This document shows, piece by piece, positions 36,928-45,415 of a stretch of DNA of 64,000 nucleotides. The position numbers and the translations under genes were made by a program. Numbering within the stretch: the stretch's first letter is position 1; each line of letters opens with the position of its first letter. The notes beneath the pieces were generated by a model. That model ran no database searches and had not been told where the DNA came from. It saw only the letters and a program-made list of their open reading frames with translations. Origin of the DNA: Kordiimonas sp. SCSIO 12603 (lineage in GTDB: Bacteria > Pseudomonadota > Alphaproteobacteria > Sphingomonadales > Kordiimonadaceae); assembly GCF_024398035.1 (NCBI RefSeq), contig NZ_CP073748.1, positions 3,525,001-3,589,000 of the forward strand, read 5' to 3'.

Positions 36928-37364
36928 GAAGCTTCCTCAACAGCTTGGGTATCAACACCAGGTAATGTTGGCGTTGATATCTGTACAAAACTGGAATTAC
37001 CACCGGACCTACCCTGAAGGCTTTCTCTAATCTGTGCCTGCGTTTCCCTGTAGCTATTAAGAGCATTCCCTATTCTGGTAGGGGCAACAAAAGGAGCCGC
37101 GGCTTCAGCTGTTCGGGTTTCAGCCAGTAAAAGCCCAGTGCCCGTCGCCAGTAAACCACTACCAGCAGGCTCAAACTGAGCCGGTATTGCTTGCGGTGCG
37201 GTATTATCCTGCCCTGTTTCACTGGTCTCTGGGAAGCGGCTCGCAAAGGTATGAGCAACTGTTTGAGGGCGCAGAGAAGGGTTCGTACCTCGCACAGGAG
37301 TACGTTCAAACCTTGTAGGCTCAGTCGCTACACGCGACTGGCTAGCAAAAGCTGCATCTGCCAT
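36924..37364 (-). CDS. Low-complexity hypothetical protein
   Basis: A 146-residue protein rich in Ala, Thr, Pro, Ser and Gln, largely disordered by composition, with a short helical stretch (APFVAPTRIGNALNSYRETQ). No signal peptide or membrane segment. A GGGTG ribosome site lies six bases upstream. The stop overlaps the stop of the facing gene by 4 bases. Family and function unknown; coding status is likely but not certain. Confidence 0.6.
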   Translation of the reverse strand: MADAAFASQSRVATEPTRFERTPVRGTNPSLRPQTVAHTFASRFPETSETGQDNTAPQAIPAQFEPAGSGLLATGTGLLLAETRTAEAAAPFVAPTRIGNALNSYRETQAQIRESLQGRSGGNSSFVQISTPTLPGVDTQAVEEAS

Positions 37365-37560
37365 ATTGGCACCCGTAAATTTTCACCCACAGCTATTTTA
37401 CCCTCAAGCTATACCTTTTGGCAACTTTTTGAGCAGAATGGGCCTAGCATGGGCGTTTTTCTTGTGCTAGGTCTGGCTGTTGAGCGAATGTGTAGCTGCT
37501 TCCTGGGGGAGGAGAGACACTCGAAATAAGATAAGAGTAAAAGAAAAGCGAATTTGTACA

Positions 37561-38361
37561 ATGGATAACACCACACTCGCCATCTACATTCATGAACTCC
37601 GTAATCAGTGTCTTCATGCACAGGCGTCTTTCAACCTGTTCAACCAGTCTGTTCAAGCGGGTCAGGGTCAAGGCATTCTTTATTCCGCCCAAATGATTTT
37701 GATGCCAACAAGCCAGATTGCTTCTCTTTTATGGCCAACACGTGCTCGCGCACGTCACCGCGGTGAAGCACTACGTAAGGTTCTTCAGCTTGACGATAAG
37801 CACCCTCTCAATGACCGTCGCCTCTCGGAAGTATGGGAGCGCTCAGACGAGAAAACGGAAGAATGGATTGCCAATACAAAAGGTAAGCAGATCGCCTTCG
37901 ACCTAGTAGGTGACCCAAAAGTACTTGGTGATGGCACCAGCACAGAAGAAACAATCTATCGCGGCTATAACCCAGACACCCGTATTTTCACATACCGCGG
38001 TGTTTCCTTTAATCTGCCAGCAGTTGCTAATGCACTGACAGATGTAGCAGGTCGTGTAAATGTTGTTTACCGCCAAATGTTCCCTGAACAAGCTAAGGCA
38101 GACGATGAAGCACGTGCACGTGCTGAAGAAGCCCAGAAACAGGCGATAGCTGAGCAGCAAAAAGCAATGGAAGCTGCTGAAGCAGCAAAAACAGAAACTG
38201 AGCAACCAGCTGAAAAGAAAAAAGCGCCTGCTAAAAAAGCAGCCCCAAAAAAGGCGGCTGAGAAAAAAGCCCCTGCGAAGAAAAAAGCGCCTGCCAAAAA
38301 GCCTGCAGCTAAAAAGGCTCCTGCTAAAAAAGCAGCTCCAAAAAAGGCAGCCTCAAAATAG
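37561..38361 (+). CDS. Protein with histone H1-like lysine/alanine-rich tail
   Basis: A 266-residue protein. The first 180 residues form a folded domain I do not recognise (IHELRNQCLHAQASFN near the start, then a helical middle). The C-terminal 65 residues are almost only K, A and P in repeats such as KKAPAKKAAPKK, like bacterial histone H1-like and AlgP-type proteins, which bind nucleic acid or polyanions. A charged helix (EARARAEEAQKQAIAE) connects the two. ATG 37561 has only a weak upstream ribosome site. A strong hairpin follows the stop. Confidence 0.8.
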   Translation: MDNTTLAIYIHELRNQCLHAQASFNLFNQSVQAGQGQGILYSAQMILMPTSQIASLLWPTRARARHRGEALRKVLQLDDKHPLNDRRLSEVWERSDEKTEEWIANTKGKQIAFDLVGDPKVLGDGTSTEETIYRGYNPDTRIFTYRGVSFNLPAVANALTDVAGRVNVVYRQMFPEQAKADDEARARAEEAQKQAIAEQQKAMEAAEAAKTETEQPAEKKKAPAKKAAPKKAAEKKAPAKKKAPAKKPAAKKAPAKKAAPKKAASK

Positions 38362-38376
38362 CCAGATTAATCTTCT

Positions 38377-38407
38377 ATTCAGGGCAGATATGATATCTGC
38401 CCTGAAT
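38377..38407. terminator. 31-base perfect palindromic hairpin after the histone-like gene
   Basis: Two 15-base arms, ATTCAGGGCAGATAT / ATATCTGCCCTGAAT, flank one G. It is followed only by GAGTTTTAG, a weak T-run, so it may end transcription or shield the upstream mRNA from exonucleases. The two arms could also serve as a DNA operator. Confidence 0.65.
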
Positions 38408-38456
38408 GAGTTTTAGCTACCTAGGTAACTGGTTTAGAAGAATAACGGATAGTATA

Positions 38457-38807
38457 ATGAAAAATTGGATTGCTACATTTGTTATTGCAACAGCTATGAG
38501 CACATCAGCACTTTCAGCTGATTGCGGTGAACCACCAATGGACAGACCAACTATTCCTGATGGGGCCACCGCAACTCAAGCATCTATTCGTGCAGCCCGA
38601 GATTCTGTAATTGCTTACTCTACAAAAGTTGATACCTACCTTCAGTGTATGGATAGGCGAGCAACAAATGTTGTCCCATATCTTACCAAAGATCAAAAGG
38701 TACGTTGGGATGAAGATCTGGCAAGCATCCATGAAAAACGCCGCGACCTTCAAACTAAAATGAATGAAGCAATTCGTGCTTACAGGAACGCTATTCGAAA
38801 GAAATAG
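38457..38807 (+). CDS. Small secreted protein of unknown function
   Basis: A 116-residue protein with a clear signal peptide (WIATFVIATAMSTSALSA, cleavage before DCGEPP). The mature part of about 97 residues is helical and charged, with two cysteines (CGEPP and QCMDRR) that could form one disulfide. I recognise no family. No strong ribosome site precedes the ATG. An intrinsic terminator follows. Confidence 0.72.
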   Translation: MKNWIATFVIATAMSTSALSADCGEPPMDRPTIPDGATATQASIRAARDSVIAYSTKVDTYLQCMDRRATNVVPYLTKDQKVRWDEDLASIHEKRRDLQTKMNEAIRAYRNAIRKK

Positions 38808-38830
38808 ACGGTTAATTATACGATTAATTT

Positions 38831-38855
38831 AAAGGACCTTATAGGTCCTTTTTTT
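38831..38855 (+). terminator. Intrinsic terminator after the small secreted protein
   Basis: Stem AAAGGACCT / AGGTCCTTT with a TAT loop, then a T-tract. Confidence 0.9.
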
Positions 38856-38878
38856 GTTTCTAGATATACTCTCACCCC

Positions 38879-38900
38879 AATTAGACTAAATAGTCTAATT
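38879..38900. promoter_or_regulatory. 22-base palindrome upstream of the acyl-CoA dehydrogenase gene
   Basis: Half-sites AATTAGACTA and TAGTCTAATT flank AA, giving a perfect 10-base inverted repeat about 65 bases before the acyl-CoA dehydrogenase start. It is distinct from the terminator before it and lacks a T-tract hairpin function. A TetR- or MarR-type dimer operator is the natural reading. Confidence 0.6.
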
Positions 38901-38964
38901 TATTTGACTCTTCCCCTTGAGCGCCCCATCTTTCTTCACAAGAGGAAATAAAGGGAGAAAACCA

Positions 38965-40104
38965 GTGTTAGCAAAGCGCGCTGTGTATGACGAAGAACAC
39001 CATATTTTCAGAGATGCGGTTCGAAAATTCTACGAAACAGAAGCTACTCCGCATGCAGAAGAATGGTCAAAGGCCGGGCAAGTGCCACGCACATTCTGGA
39101 ACAAAGCTGGTGAAGCAGGCATTCTTTGCCCTCAATTACCTGAGGAATATGGTGGCGTGGGTGGTGACTACCGCCTGAACTGTATAATCAATGAAGAACA
39201 AGCCTATTGCCGGGCTGGCGGTGCAGCTTTAGCAGTACATTCAGATATTGTAGCACCTTACCTTCTTGATTATGGTTCCGATGATCTAAAGGAACGTATT
39301 CTCCCTAAAATGGCCACAGGTGAAATGGTCGGTGCAATAGCCATGACCGAACCCGGTACCGGATCTGATCTTCAAGGTATGAAAACAACCGCCAAGATGG
39401 ACGGCAACCATTATGTTGTAAATGGTTCTAAGACTTTCATCTCCAACGGACAAAACTGTGATTTTGTGATTGTCGCCTGCAAAACAGATTCGAACGCTGG
39501 TGCACACGGAGTGAGCCTGATTGTTGTCGAAGCAGATCGCGAAGGGTTTCGTAGAGGACGAAATCTGGATAAAATTGGTCAGCACTCATCTGATACGTCA
39601 GAGTTGTTTTTTGATGAAGTACGTGTACCTGCTACTAACCTTATTGGTCAGGAAAACGCAGGCTTTATGTACCTTATGCAGCAACTGCCACAAGAACGCC
39701 TATCTATTGCTGTTATCGCAATGGCTGGGGCACAGCGCGCTTTTGATATTACCTTGGACTATGTAAAACAACGTGAAGCTTTTGGTAAGCCGATCATGGC
39801 ATTCCAGAACACCCGCTTTAAAATGGCCGAAATGAAAACTGAGCTGGAAGTGGGCTGGGCCTTCCTGGACCAGTGCTTGAGCCGCCATATAAAAGGGGAG
39901 CTGGATGCGCAAGGTGGCGCGATGTCCAAACTTTGGACTACAGAAATGCAAGGCCGCGTGGTAGATCAGTGTCTCCAGCTTCATGGTGGATATGGCTTTA
40001 TGTCTGAATATGAAATCGCACATCATTTCACTGATTCCCGTGTACAACGTATTTACGGCGGTACATCTGAAATCATGAAAGAACTGATTGGCCGGACACT
40101 GTAA
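38965..40104 (+). CDS. Acyl-CoA dehydrogenase
   Basis: A 379-residue FAD enzyme of fatty acid or branched-chain oxidation: AMTEPGTGSDLQGMKT (FAD/substrate loop), the VNGSKTFISNG stretch and the C-terminal LHGGYGFMSEYEIAHHFTDSRVQRIYGGTSEIMKELI with the catalytic region. It passes electrons to ETF. The start is GTG 38965 with AAGGGAGA upstream; a TTG at 38917 in the same frame has no ribosome site. A palindromic operator candidate lies upstream. Substrate chain type is not decidable by eye. Confidence 0.93.
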   Translation: MLAKRAVYDEEHHIFRDAVRKFYETEATPHAEEWSKAGQVPRTFWNKAGEAGILCPQLPEEYGGVGGDYRLNCIINEEQAYCRAGGAALAVHSDIVAPYLLDYGSDDLKERILPKMATGEMVGAIAMTEPGTGSDLQGMKTTAKMDGNHYVVNGSKTFISNGQNCDFVIVACKTDSNAGAHGVSLIVVEADREGFRRGRNLDKIGQHSSDTSELFFDEVRVPATNLIGQENAGFMYLMQQLPQERLSIAVIAMAGAQRAFDITLDYVKQREAFGKPIMAFQNTRFKMAEMKTELEVGWAFLDQCLSRHIKGELDAQGGAMSKLWTTEMQGRVVDQCLQLHGGYGFMSEYEIAHHFTDSRVQRIYGGTSEIMKELIGRTL

Positions 40105-40185
40105 GGCTTTTTGTCTCAGATATTTGCGTGACGTCCTTCTTCATGCTAGAGGGGCGTCATATTCTAAATTGATGAGGCATTTAAA

Positions 40186-40365
40186 ATGGCACTTCAAAAA
40201 GTAACTCTACAGGCAAAACTTAAGCGCGGTACTTTTTACTGGGTTGCTGAAGTTGAAGCTGCGTCTGAGGAAGAAGCCGTAGTTGCTGCAGAAAACCTAT
40301 TCCTTGCGGAAATGGAAAATGCACACGAATGGGAATTCAGCGACTATAACGTAGAAAACGCATAA
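40186..40365 (+). CDS. Short acidic protein of 59 residues
   Basis: A 59-residue ORF beginning MALQKVTLQAKL with a compact beta-alpha look (KVTLQAKLKRGTFYWVAEVE, then an acidic helix ASEEEAVVAAENLFLAEME) and the end DYNVENA. GAGG lies eight bases upstream of the ATG, and an intrinsic terminator follows directly, which supports a real gene. No family recognised. It is likely its own transcription unit or the tail of the acyl-CoA dehydrogenase message. Confidence 0.7.
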   Translation: MALQKVTLQAKLKRGTFYWVAEVEAASEEEAVVAAENLFLAEMENAHEWEFSDYNVENA

Positions 40366-40370
40366 GTTTG

Positions 40371-40405
40371 AAAAAGCTGCCATCCCTATGATTGGCAGCT
40401 TTTTT
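40371..40405. terminator. Bidirectional terminator
   Basis: A stem of about 12 pairs, AAAAAGCTGCCA / TGGCAGCTTTTT, with a short loop. It serves the small gene on the plus strand; its left arm overlaps the last codons of the facing SRPBCC gene. Confidence 0.88.
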
Positions 40406-40964
40406 GTTGCGCATCTTTACCTGCTGTCCAGCGCTCCAGCGCATTAATAGAAACATCCATACGCTTTTCTTGAGCATCACTTTCTCGGAAAAACCAGAAA
40501 CGGTCTTCATACGCATTAGGCCTGATAACATCTCTGATCATAACCTTGGTTTCGCATGGCCCTAACGGCTCCAACTCTACACTCCACCAGCGTATCTCAT
40601 GATCCGCTTCCTGACGGGTTTTAAAAACACGTTCTTGCAACAGTTCGGTTGTTTCTTCCCATGCACGCCAGCGTCGGTAAATACGCTGCCAATAAAGCAT
40701 TCTAGAACGCCCCTCCTCAATAGAAAGTCCATTCACCAGTGTCAGCTCACCCTGCCAGCGCACTCTATTTTCATTATCTGAGACAAACTGCCAAACCTCT
40801 GAAACAGGAGCATTAATTACCCGTTCCCGCTTAAACTCAAAGGCGCCATCATATACCACATAGCCATGGTAAAAAACGCTCACAACGAGCGCCATGATAA
40901 ACGCAGCTACGCCTTTATGGTAAAGGTTCCAATCCTTAAATCTGTCGCGATACTTACGAGCCAT
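40386..40964 (-). CDS. Membrane-anchored SRPBCC-like protein
   Basis: A 192-residue protein with an N-terminal membrane segment (VAAFIMALVVSVFYHGYVV) followed by a START/SRPBCC-like domain (ERVINAPVSEVWQFVSDNENRVRW, then the strand-rich WAWEETTELLQERVF and a C-terminal helix). Such proteins bind hydrophobic ligands. No family more specific is recognised. The stop codon lies inside the terminator hairpin at 40371-40405, a compact arrangement. AGGA lies just upstream of the ATG. Confidence 0.72.
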   Translation of the reverse strand: MARKYRDRFKDWNLYHKGVAAFIMALVVSVFYHGYVVYDGAFEFKRERVINAPVSEVWQFVSDNENRVRWQGELTLVNGLSIEEGRSRMLYWQRIYRRWRAWEETTELLQERVFKTRQEADHEIRWWSVELEPLGPCETKVMIRDVIRPNAYEDRFWFFRESDAQEKRMDVSINALERWTAGKDAQQKSCQS

Positions 40965-41090
40965 ACTTCCTGCCTTTTATCTTGCCTCTACCTGCTTGAC
41001 GTCTACTTCATTAGCGAGCAGTGTGTCGCTGGGAGAGGAACTAATAGCGTATACTATAACATTTATCGCTTGAATAGAGGGGAGCAAAAA

Positions 41091-41480
41091 ATGCCAATCA
41101 CACTTATTTCAGCAAGCCTTATCGGCCTGCTACTCATCTACCTATCTTGGGGTGTCGTGAAAGAACGCCAACGCACTAAAGTCAGCATCGGAGATGGTGG
41201 CGATGACCGACTACATCATGCGATCCGCGCGCATTCCAACTTAATAGAATATGCCCCGATAGCCCTCATTCTTTTTGGCTTATTGGAATCAAATGGAGCG
41301 AATCACTGGCTAATGATTGCACTCTCAACCTTCTTTGTGGTGGGACGCTATATGCACGGTGTAACATTCGGAAAATTTGAAGGTCGCAACCCATTTCGAT
41401 TTTATGGCACGCTATTCACATGGCTAACAATTTTATTTGCCTCAATTACCGGTGTCTTAATGGCATTGCACGTTATCTAA
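41091..41480 (+). CDS. MAPEG-family membrane protein
   Basis: A 129-residue, four-helix membrane protein of the MAPEG fold: the conserved HHAIRAHSNLIEYAPIALILF stretch and the GRYMHGVTFG pair are characteristic. MAPEG members include glutathione transferases and lipid-modifying enzymes; bacterial ones are mostly uncharacterised. The start at ATG 41091 has GAGGGGAG upstream; the longer frame to 40866 is antisense to the SRPBCC gene and rejected. Confidence 0.88.
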   Translation: MPITLISASLIGLLLIYLSWGVVKERQRTKVSIGDGGDDRLHHAIRAHSNLIEYAPIALILFGLLESNGANHWLMIALSTFFVVGRYMHGVTFGKFEGRNPFRFYGTLFTWLTILFASITGVLMALHVI

Positions 41481-41488
41481 ACATTATT

Positions 41489-41510
41489 AAGGCGGCCTAA
41501 CAGTCGCCTT
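41489..41510. terminator. Weak terminator at the MAPEG / TetR junction
   Basis: Stem AAGGCG / CGCCTT with a 10-base loop, then TTCATTT. It overlaps the last codons of the TetR gene. Weak, but positioned correctly for both convergent genes. Confidence 0.4.
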
Positions 41511-42150
41511 TCATTTGCTCTGTTACAGGCATAATCAACAAGTTCGCAAACCAATCCCGGAAGCCTGTTTTGGCTTCTACTTCAGAAAGCCCCAGCTGCT
41601 CTTTCAAAAAATCTCCCGCTATACCATCACCAACTGCTGTAAGGGCGGATAACATCACTGTATAACGCGCCCTCTGCCGAGCAACTTTCCAGCCTTCTTC
41701 ACTATCATCGCCGTTTTCAGAGACAACGAAAGCTGCAATCTCTTCGACAAGACGATCAAATAGCTTGCGCATTCTTCCGTCTTCATCCTTTGGCAAGTTC
41801 CCTTTCAACATCATCCAGGCTAGAAGCCGCGCGTGCCCACCATCAGACAAGGTTTCAAATACATTCATCAAAATCGTATTTTCAGTTACCTGATCCTTAC
41901 GGGTTTTATAAATGGCAAGGATATCTTCCAGAAGACGTGCGGCCATACTCTCAATAAGTGCTGCCCTTACCCCCTCTGCACTACCAAAATGGTGAAGAAC
42001 CGTTGAATGGGCAACTCCCGCAACACTCGCCACTTCTTTTACCTGCAATCCTTCAGGACCTGCATCCTGCAGCCTTTCTTTGGCAGCATTCAGGATCAGA
42101 GCCTTTGCTTCTTCAGGCGTTCGACGAATACGTTTCTTCACAGTAGCCAT
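41497..42150 (-). CDS. TetR/AcrR-family transcriptional regulator
   Basis: A 217-residue repressor with an N-terminal TetR helix-turn-helix (EAKALILNAAKERLQDAG, then GVAHSTVLHHFGSAEGVRAAL, about 15-60) and a variable helical ligand domain. Divergent from coq4, with an inverted repeat in the shared 92-base gap, so it likely represses itself and possibly coq4. The ligand is unknown. Confidence 0.9.
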   Translation of the reverse strand: MATVKKRIRRTPEEAKALILNAAKERLQDAGPEGLQVKEVASVAGVAHSTVLHHFGSAEGVRAALIESMAARLLEDILAIYKTRKDQVTENTILMNVFETLSDGGHARLLAWMMLKGNLPKDEDGRMRKLFDRLVEEIAAFVVSENGDDSEEGWKVARQRARYTVMLSALTAVGDGIAGDFLKEQLGLSEVEAKTGFRDWFANLLIMPVTEQMKGDC

Positions 42151-42172
42151 AAATTCTATCTCTAAACTTTTT

Positions 42173-42198
42173 CACTATTGACATTTTTGTCGATAGTG
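42173..42198. promoter_or_regulatory. Inverted repeat between TetR gene and coq4
   Basis: CACTATTGACA and TGTCGATAGTG form an 11-base inverted repeat with one mismatch around TTTT. Its position in the divergent promoter region suits a TetR operator. Confidence 0.65.
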
Positions 42199-42242
42199 TT
42201 ATTTTTATCCTTAAGGTTAAGCATACGCGAGGAAGCAGAAGC

Positions 42243-42998
42243 ATGTCGAGCCATACGGAAGAAATCAAATATACTCCGCAACCACGTCGCTGGGGCGATG
42301 CATGGCGCGCACTTAAGCAGTTGATGGAAACACCAGAGGATACCACGCAGGTTTTCAAGATCATGAAAGCTCTGGCTGGCAATTCCCTGTTCAATGAATT
42401 CAAACGCTTCCGCAAAACAGATTTCGGCACAAAAGTGTTGGATGAACGAATCAATCTTTTTGATACACTTACCAACCGCGATTATCTATCCAAGCTTCCA
42501 GAAGGCACTCTTGGTAAAACATACTATGATTTCTGCCAGCGCGAAGGCATTTCGCCTGAAGGCCTTATTGAGGCCAGCGCGGAGGAATATGAAGGTTTTG
42601 AAGATAAAAACCTTGAGTTTTATGCAAACCGTACGCGCGAAAGTCATGATCTTTGGCATGTGGTAAGCGGTTATGGTCGTGACGGCCTTGGTGAGGTATG
42701 CGTTGTTGCTTTCTCTTATGCACAGACCAAAAGCTTAGGCTTTGCGGCAATCGCGGTTATGGGCGCTCATAAATTTAAAAGCGATTTTCAGGACGCAAAT
42801 ATCTGGAGCACTATGTGGCAGGCCTATATGAACGGCCGCAAAGCTGCATGGTTGCCGGGCGTAAATTGGGAAGCCCTTATGGATAAACCACTTGAAGAAG
42901 TGAGGGAACTTCTGAACATCAGAACACCCCAGAAATACCAAAAACTGGATCATGTGATTGCCGGTACCCGGCCTGAGGTATTAGCGACACAAGCATAA
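42243..42998 (+). CDS. coq4: Coq4-family ubiquinone biosynthesis protein
   Basis: A 251-residue protein with the Coq4 zinc-site signature: SHDLWHVVSGYGRDGLGEVCV near 134 contains the HDxxH and downstream Glu ligands. Coq4 scaffolds the ubiquinone synthesis complex and, as shown for the eukaryotic protein, can act in C1 decarboxylation/hydroxylation. The start is supported by GAGGAAG. Divergent from a TetR regulator, which is unusual for a biosynthetic gene and may indicate that it belongs to a fatty-acid-responsive regulon. Confidence 0.88.
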   Translation: MSSHTEEIKYTPQPRRWGDAWRALKQLMETPEDTTQVFKIMKALAGNSLFNEFKRFRKTDFGTKVLDERINLFDTLTNRDYLSKLPEGTLGKTYYDFCQREGISPEGLIEASAEEYEGFEDKNLEFYANRTRESHDLWHVVSGYGRDGLGEVCVVAFSYAQTKSLGFAAIAVMGAHKFKSDFQDANIWSTMWQAYMNGRKAAWLPGVNWEALMDKPLEEVRELLNIRTPQKYQKLDHVIAGTRPEVLATQA

Positions 42999-43007
42999 AG
43001 ACAAAAA

Positions 43008-43037
43008 GAAAAGCCCCACCATTTGGCGGGGCTTTTC
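43008..43037. terminator. Bidirectional terminator between coq4 and the TPP enzyme gene
   Basis: A 10-pair stem GAAAAGCCCC / GGGGCTTTTC with an inner CC/GG step, A-rich left and T-rich right, between convergent genes. Confidence 0.93.
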
Positions 43038-43039
43038 TT

Positions 43040-45415
43040 TTACTTCATTGCAAATGCTGAGGCACAAGCATCCAGTATTGCTTCTGTACCAATTCGGTAC
43101 TCTTCATAAAGCTGGTTGATATCACCTGATTGACCAAAACGATCAATACCGAGCGGCATCACTCGGTGACCACGCACAGCACCCAACCAACTCAGCGTCG
43201 CTGGCACTCCGTCTATCACCGTTACCAGCTTCGCATTGGGTGAAAGCTGACTGAGAAGCGCATCGATATGTGACTGAACAGTGACACCGTCTTTGCCCAG
43301 TGTCGCCACGCTGGCTGACCATTCCTTATGAACAAGATCTGGTGACGGTACCGCCAGAAGTCCCGCACCCGGGATATCCCCCAACACTTCCTGGAGCGCT
43401 TCATTTGCTTCTGGCGCTACAGCACCCGTATAAATAATGGCAAATTCAGCACCCTCTTCAGGTGCATGTTCCCAATATGCACCCTTGAGCATATCAGTAA
43501 TCCATTCATCACCATCACGTTCAGGTTGCTCAAGCGGCCGTGTGGACAGACGAAGATAAACACTATCTCCCTCAGGCTTTTGCATATGCTCAAAGCCCCA
43601 CTGCATAATATAACGGAGTTCATCATTATAAGCTGGCTCGAAATACACGAGCTTATCCTGTGCCATACCAATAACTGGCGTATGAATACTCTGGTGGGCA
43701 CCACCTTCTGGTGCCAACGTTACGCCAGACGGCGTTGCAACGAGCATAAAACGGGCGTCTTGATAGCAGGCATAATTAAGTGCATCGAGCCCACGGTTAA
43801 TAAACGGATCATAAAGCGTGCCAACAGGAATCAGACGTTCGCCAAACAAGCTGCCAGAAAGCCCCATCGCCGCGAGTGCAAGGAACAGGTTATTTTCCGC
43901 GATACCAAGTTCAAGGTGCTGACCGCCTTTGTGGCTACGCCAAATTTGCGGGCTCATCACCTTCTCGCTTTTGAACGTATCCTCTTGGCCTTCACGACCG
44001 TAAATACCGCGCTGATTTACCCAACCACCAAGATTGGTAGAAACCGTTACATCCGGGCTGGTGGTGATAATATTATCTGCGATGGCATCTGATGATTTCG
44101 CCATAGCGTTCATGATTTTACCAAAACCAACCTGTGTTGACTGTTTACTTGGACCCAGATCCATCAACTCAGGGACAGGAAGCACCGCTGCGTCATAACG
44201 GCGATGTTCAGGTGTATTGAAAGGTACATTTGAAAGGTAATCCTGAAGCGCTTCTGCTTCGTCATCCATACCTGCAAACTTATCCCATTCTTGCCCTTCT
44301 GGCACACCCATCAATTTACGAAGCTCTTCCATCTGTGTCGGATTCATCAGGCCTGCATGGTTATCTTTATGGCCCTGAAACGGTAGACCATAACCTTTCA
44401 CAGTATAACAAATGAAACAGTGTGGTTGATCGCTATCAATGCTGCGGAAGGTCTCTAAAAGCAGCTCCATATCATGACCACCAAGGTTGGTCATTAATGC
44501 CTGAAGTTCCTCATCATCATAGCTTTCAAGCAAAGCTTTCACACTACGCTTGGAACCGATATCTGCAAGCAAGCGTTCACGCCACGCAGCACCGCCCTTG
44601 TAAGTAAGTGCGCTGTAGAGATCGTTCGGGCATTCATCAATCCATTCCTGAAGAGCTATACCACCCGGCTTTTTAAACGCAGCCTGTTGCATCTTTCCGT
44701 ATTTAAGATTGATAACTTTCCAGCCCGTCGTTTCAAAAATATCGGTGAAACGCGTAAACATACGGTCGCTAGTAATGGCATCCAGGCTCTGACGGTTATA
44801 ATCAATAATCCACCAGCAATTACGGAGATTGTGCTTATAACCTTCAATGAGAGCTTCATAAATGTTACCCTCATCAAGCTCCGCATCCCCCATCAACGCG
44901 ATCATCCGGCCTGCATTTTCTTCGTCCATCACGCCTTTATCAATAAGATGGTCCTGAACGAGAGAAGCAAACGCTGTTACCGCGACACCAAGACCAACCG
45001 ATCCTGTTGAGAAATCAACATCGTCTTTATCTTTGGTCCGGCTTGGATACGATTGAGCACCACCAATAGAGCGAAAACGCTCCAACTGATCACGTGATTG
45101 CTTACCGAATAAATACTGAATAGCATGAAACACTGGGCTAGCATGCGGCTTCACCGCAACTCTATCTTCAGGCTTAAGTACACCAAAGTAGAGCGCACTC
45201 AATATAGTGGCCAGTGATGCAGATGATGCCTGATGCCCCCCTACTTTCAGTCCATCAGCCGATGGGCGAATATTGTTTGCATTATGGATTGTCCAAGAAG
45301 CAAGCCACTGAACACGATCATAAAGCTTATTAATAGTTTCTACTTCTGCTGCAGAAACCAACGAGTTCTCTGATGAAACCTTTGGGGCAGTTTCGCGGGT
45401 CGTGGCTTTAGCCAT
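43040..45415 (-). CDS. AceE/transketolase-like thiamine-diphosphate enzyme
   Basis: A 791-residue protein related to homodimeric pyruvate dehydrogenase E1 (AceE) and transketolases. Visible motifs: VGGHQASSASLATIL (substrate loop), LMGDAELDEGNIYEALIEG with the GDxE part of the thiamine-diphosphate motif near 200, and WIIDYNRQSLD with its Asn. A transketolase pyrimidine-binding half follows, including the catalytic Glu in ELGIAENNLFLALAA. Shorter than AceE (about 890). It may decarboxylate a 2-oxo acid or transfer ketols; the substrate is uncertain. ATG 45415 follows GAGGG; the extension to 45499 is less likely. Confidence 0.82.
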   Translation of the reverse strand: MAKATTRETAPKVSSENSLVSAAEVETINKLYDRVQWLASWTIHNANNIRPSADGLKVGGHQASSASLATILSALYFGVLKPEDRVAVKPHASPVFHAIQYLFGKQSRDQLERFRSIGGAQSYPSRTKDKDDVDFSTGSVGLGVAVTAFASLVQDHLIDKGVMDEENAGRMIALMGDAELDEGNIYEALIEGYKHNLRNCWWIIDYNRQSLDAITSDRMFTRFTDIFETTGWKVINLKYGKMQQAAFKKPGGIALQEWIDECPNDLYSALTYKGGAAWRERLLADIGSKRSVKALLESYDDEELQALMTNLGGHDMELLLETFRSIDSDQPHCFICYTVKGYGLPFQGHKDNHAGLMNPTQMEELRKLMGVPEGQEWDKFAGMDDEAEALQDYLSNVPFNTPEHRRYDAAVLPVPELMDLGPSKQSTQVGFGKIMNAMAKSSDAIADNIITTSPDVTVSTNLGGWVNQRGIYGREGQEDTFKSEKVMSPQIWRSHKGGQHLELGIAENNLFLALAAMGLSGSLFGERLIPVGTLYDPFINRGLDALNYACYQDARFMLVATPSGVTLAPEGGAHQSIHTPVIGMAQDKLVYFEPAYNDELRYIMQWGFEHMQKPEGDSVYLRLSTRPLEQPERDGDEWITDMLKGAYWEHAPEEGAEFAIIYTGAVAPEANEALQEVLGDIPGAGLLAVPSPDLVHKEWSASVATLGKDGVTVQSHIDALLSQLSPNAKLVTVIDGVPATLSWLGAVRGHRVMPLGIDRFGQSGDINQLYEEYRIGTEAILDACASAFAMK

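Noticed and set aside
43466-44092. 208-codon plus-strand ORF opposite the AceE-like gene
   Set aside because: Composition is random-looking and it lies wholly antisense to a well-supported enzyme.
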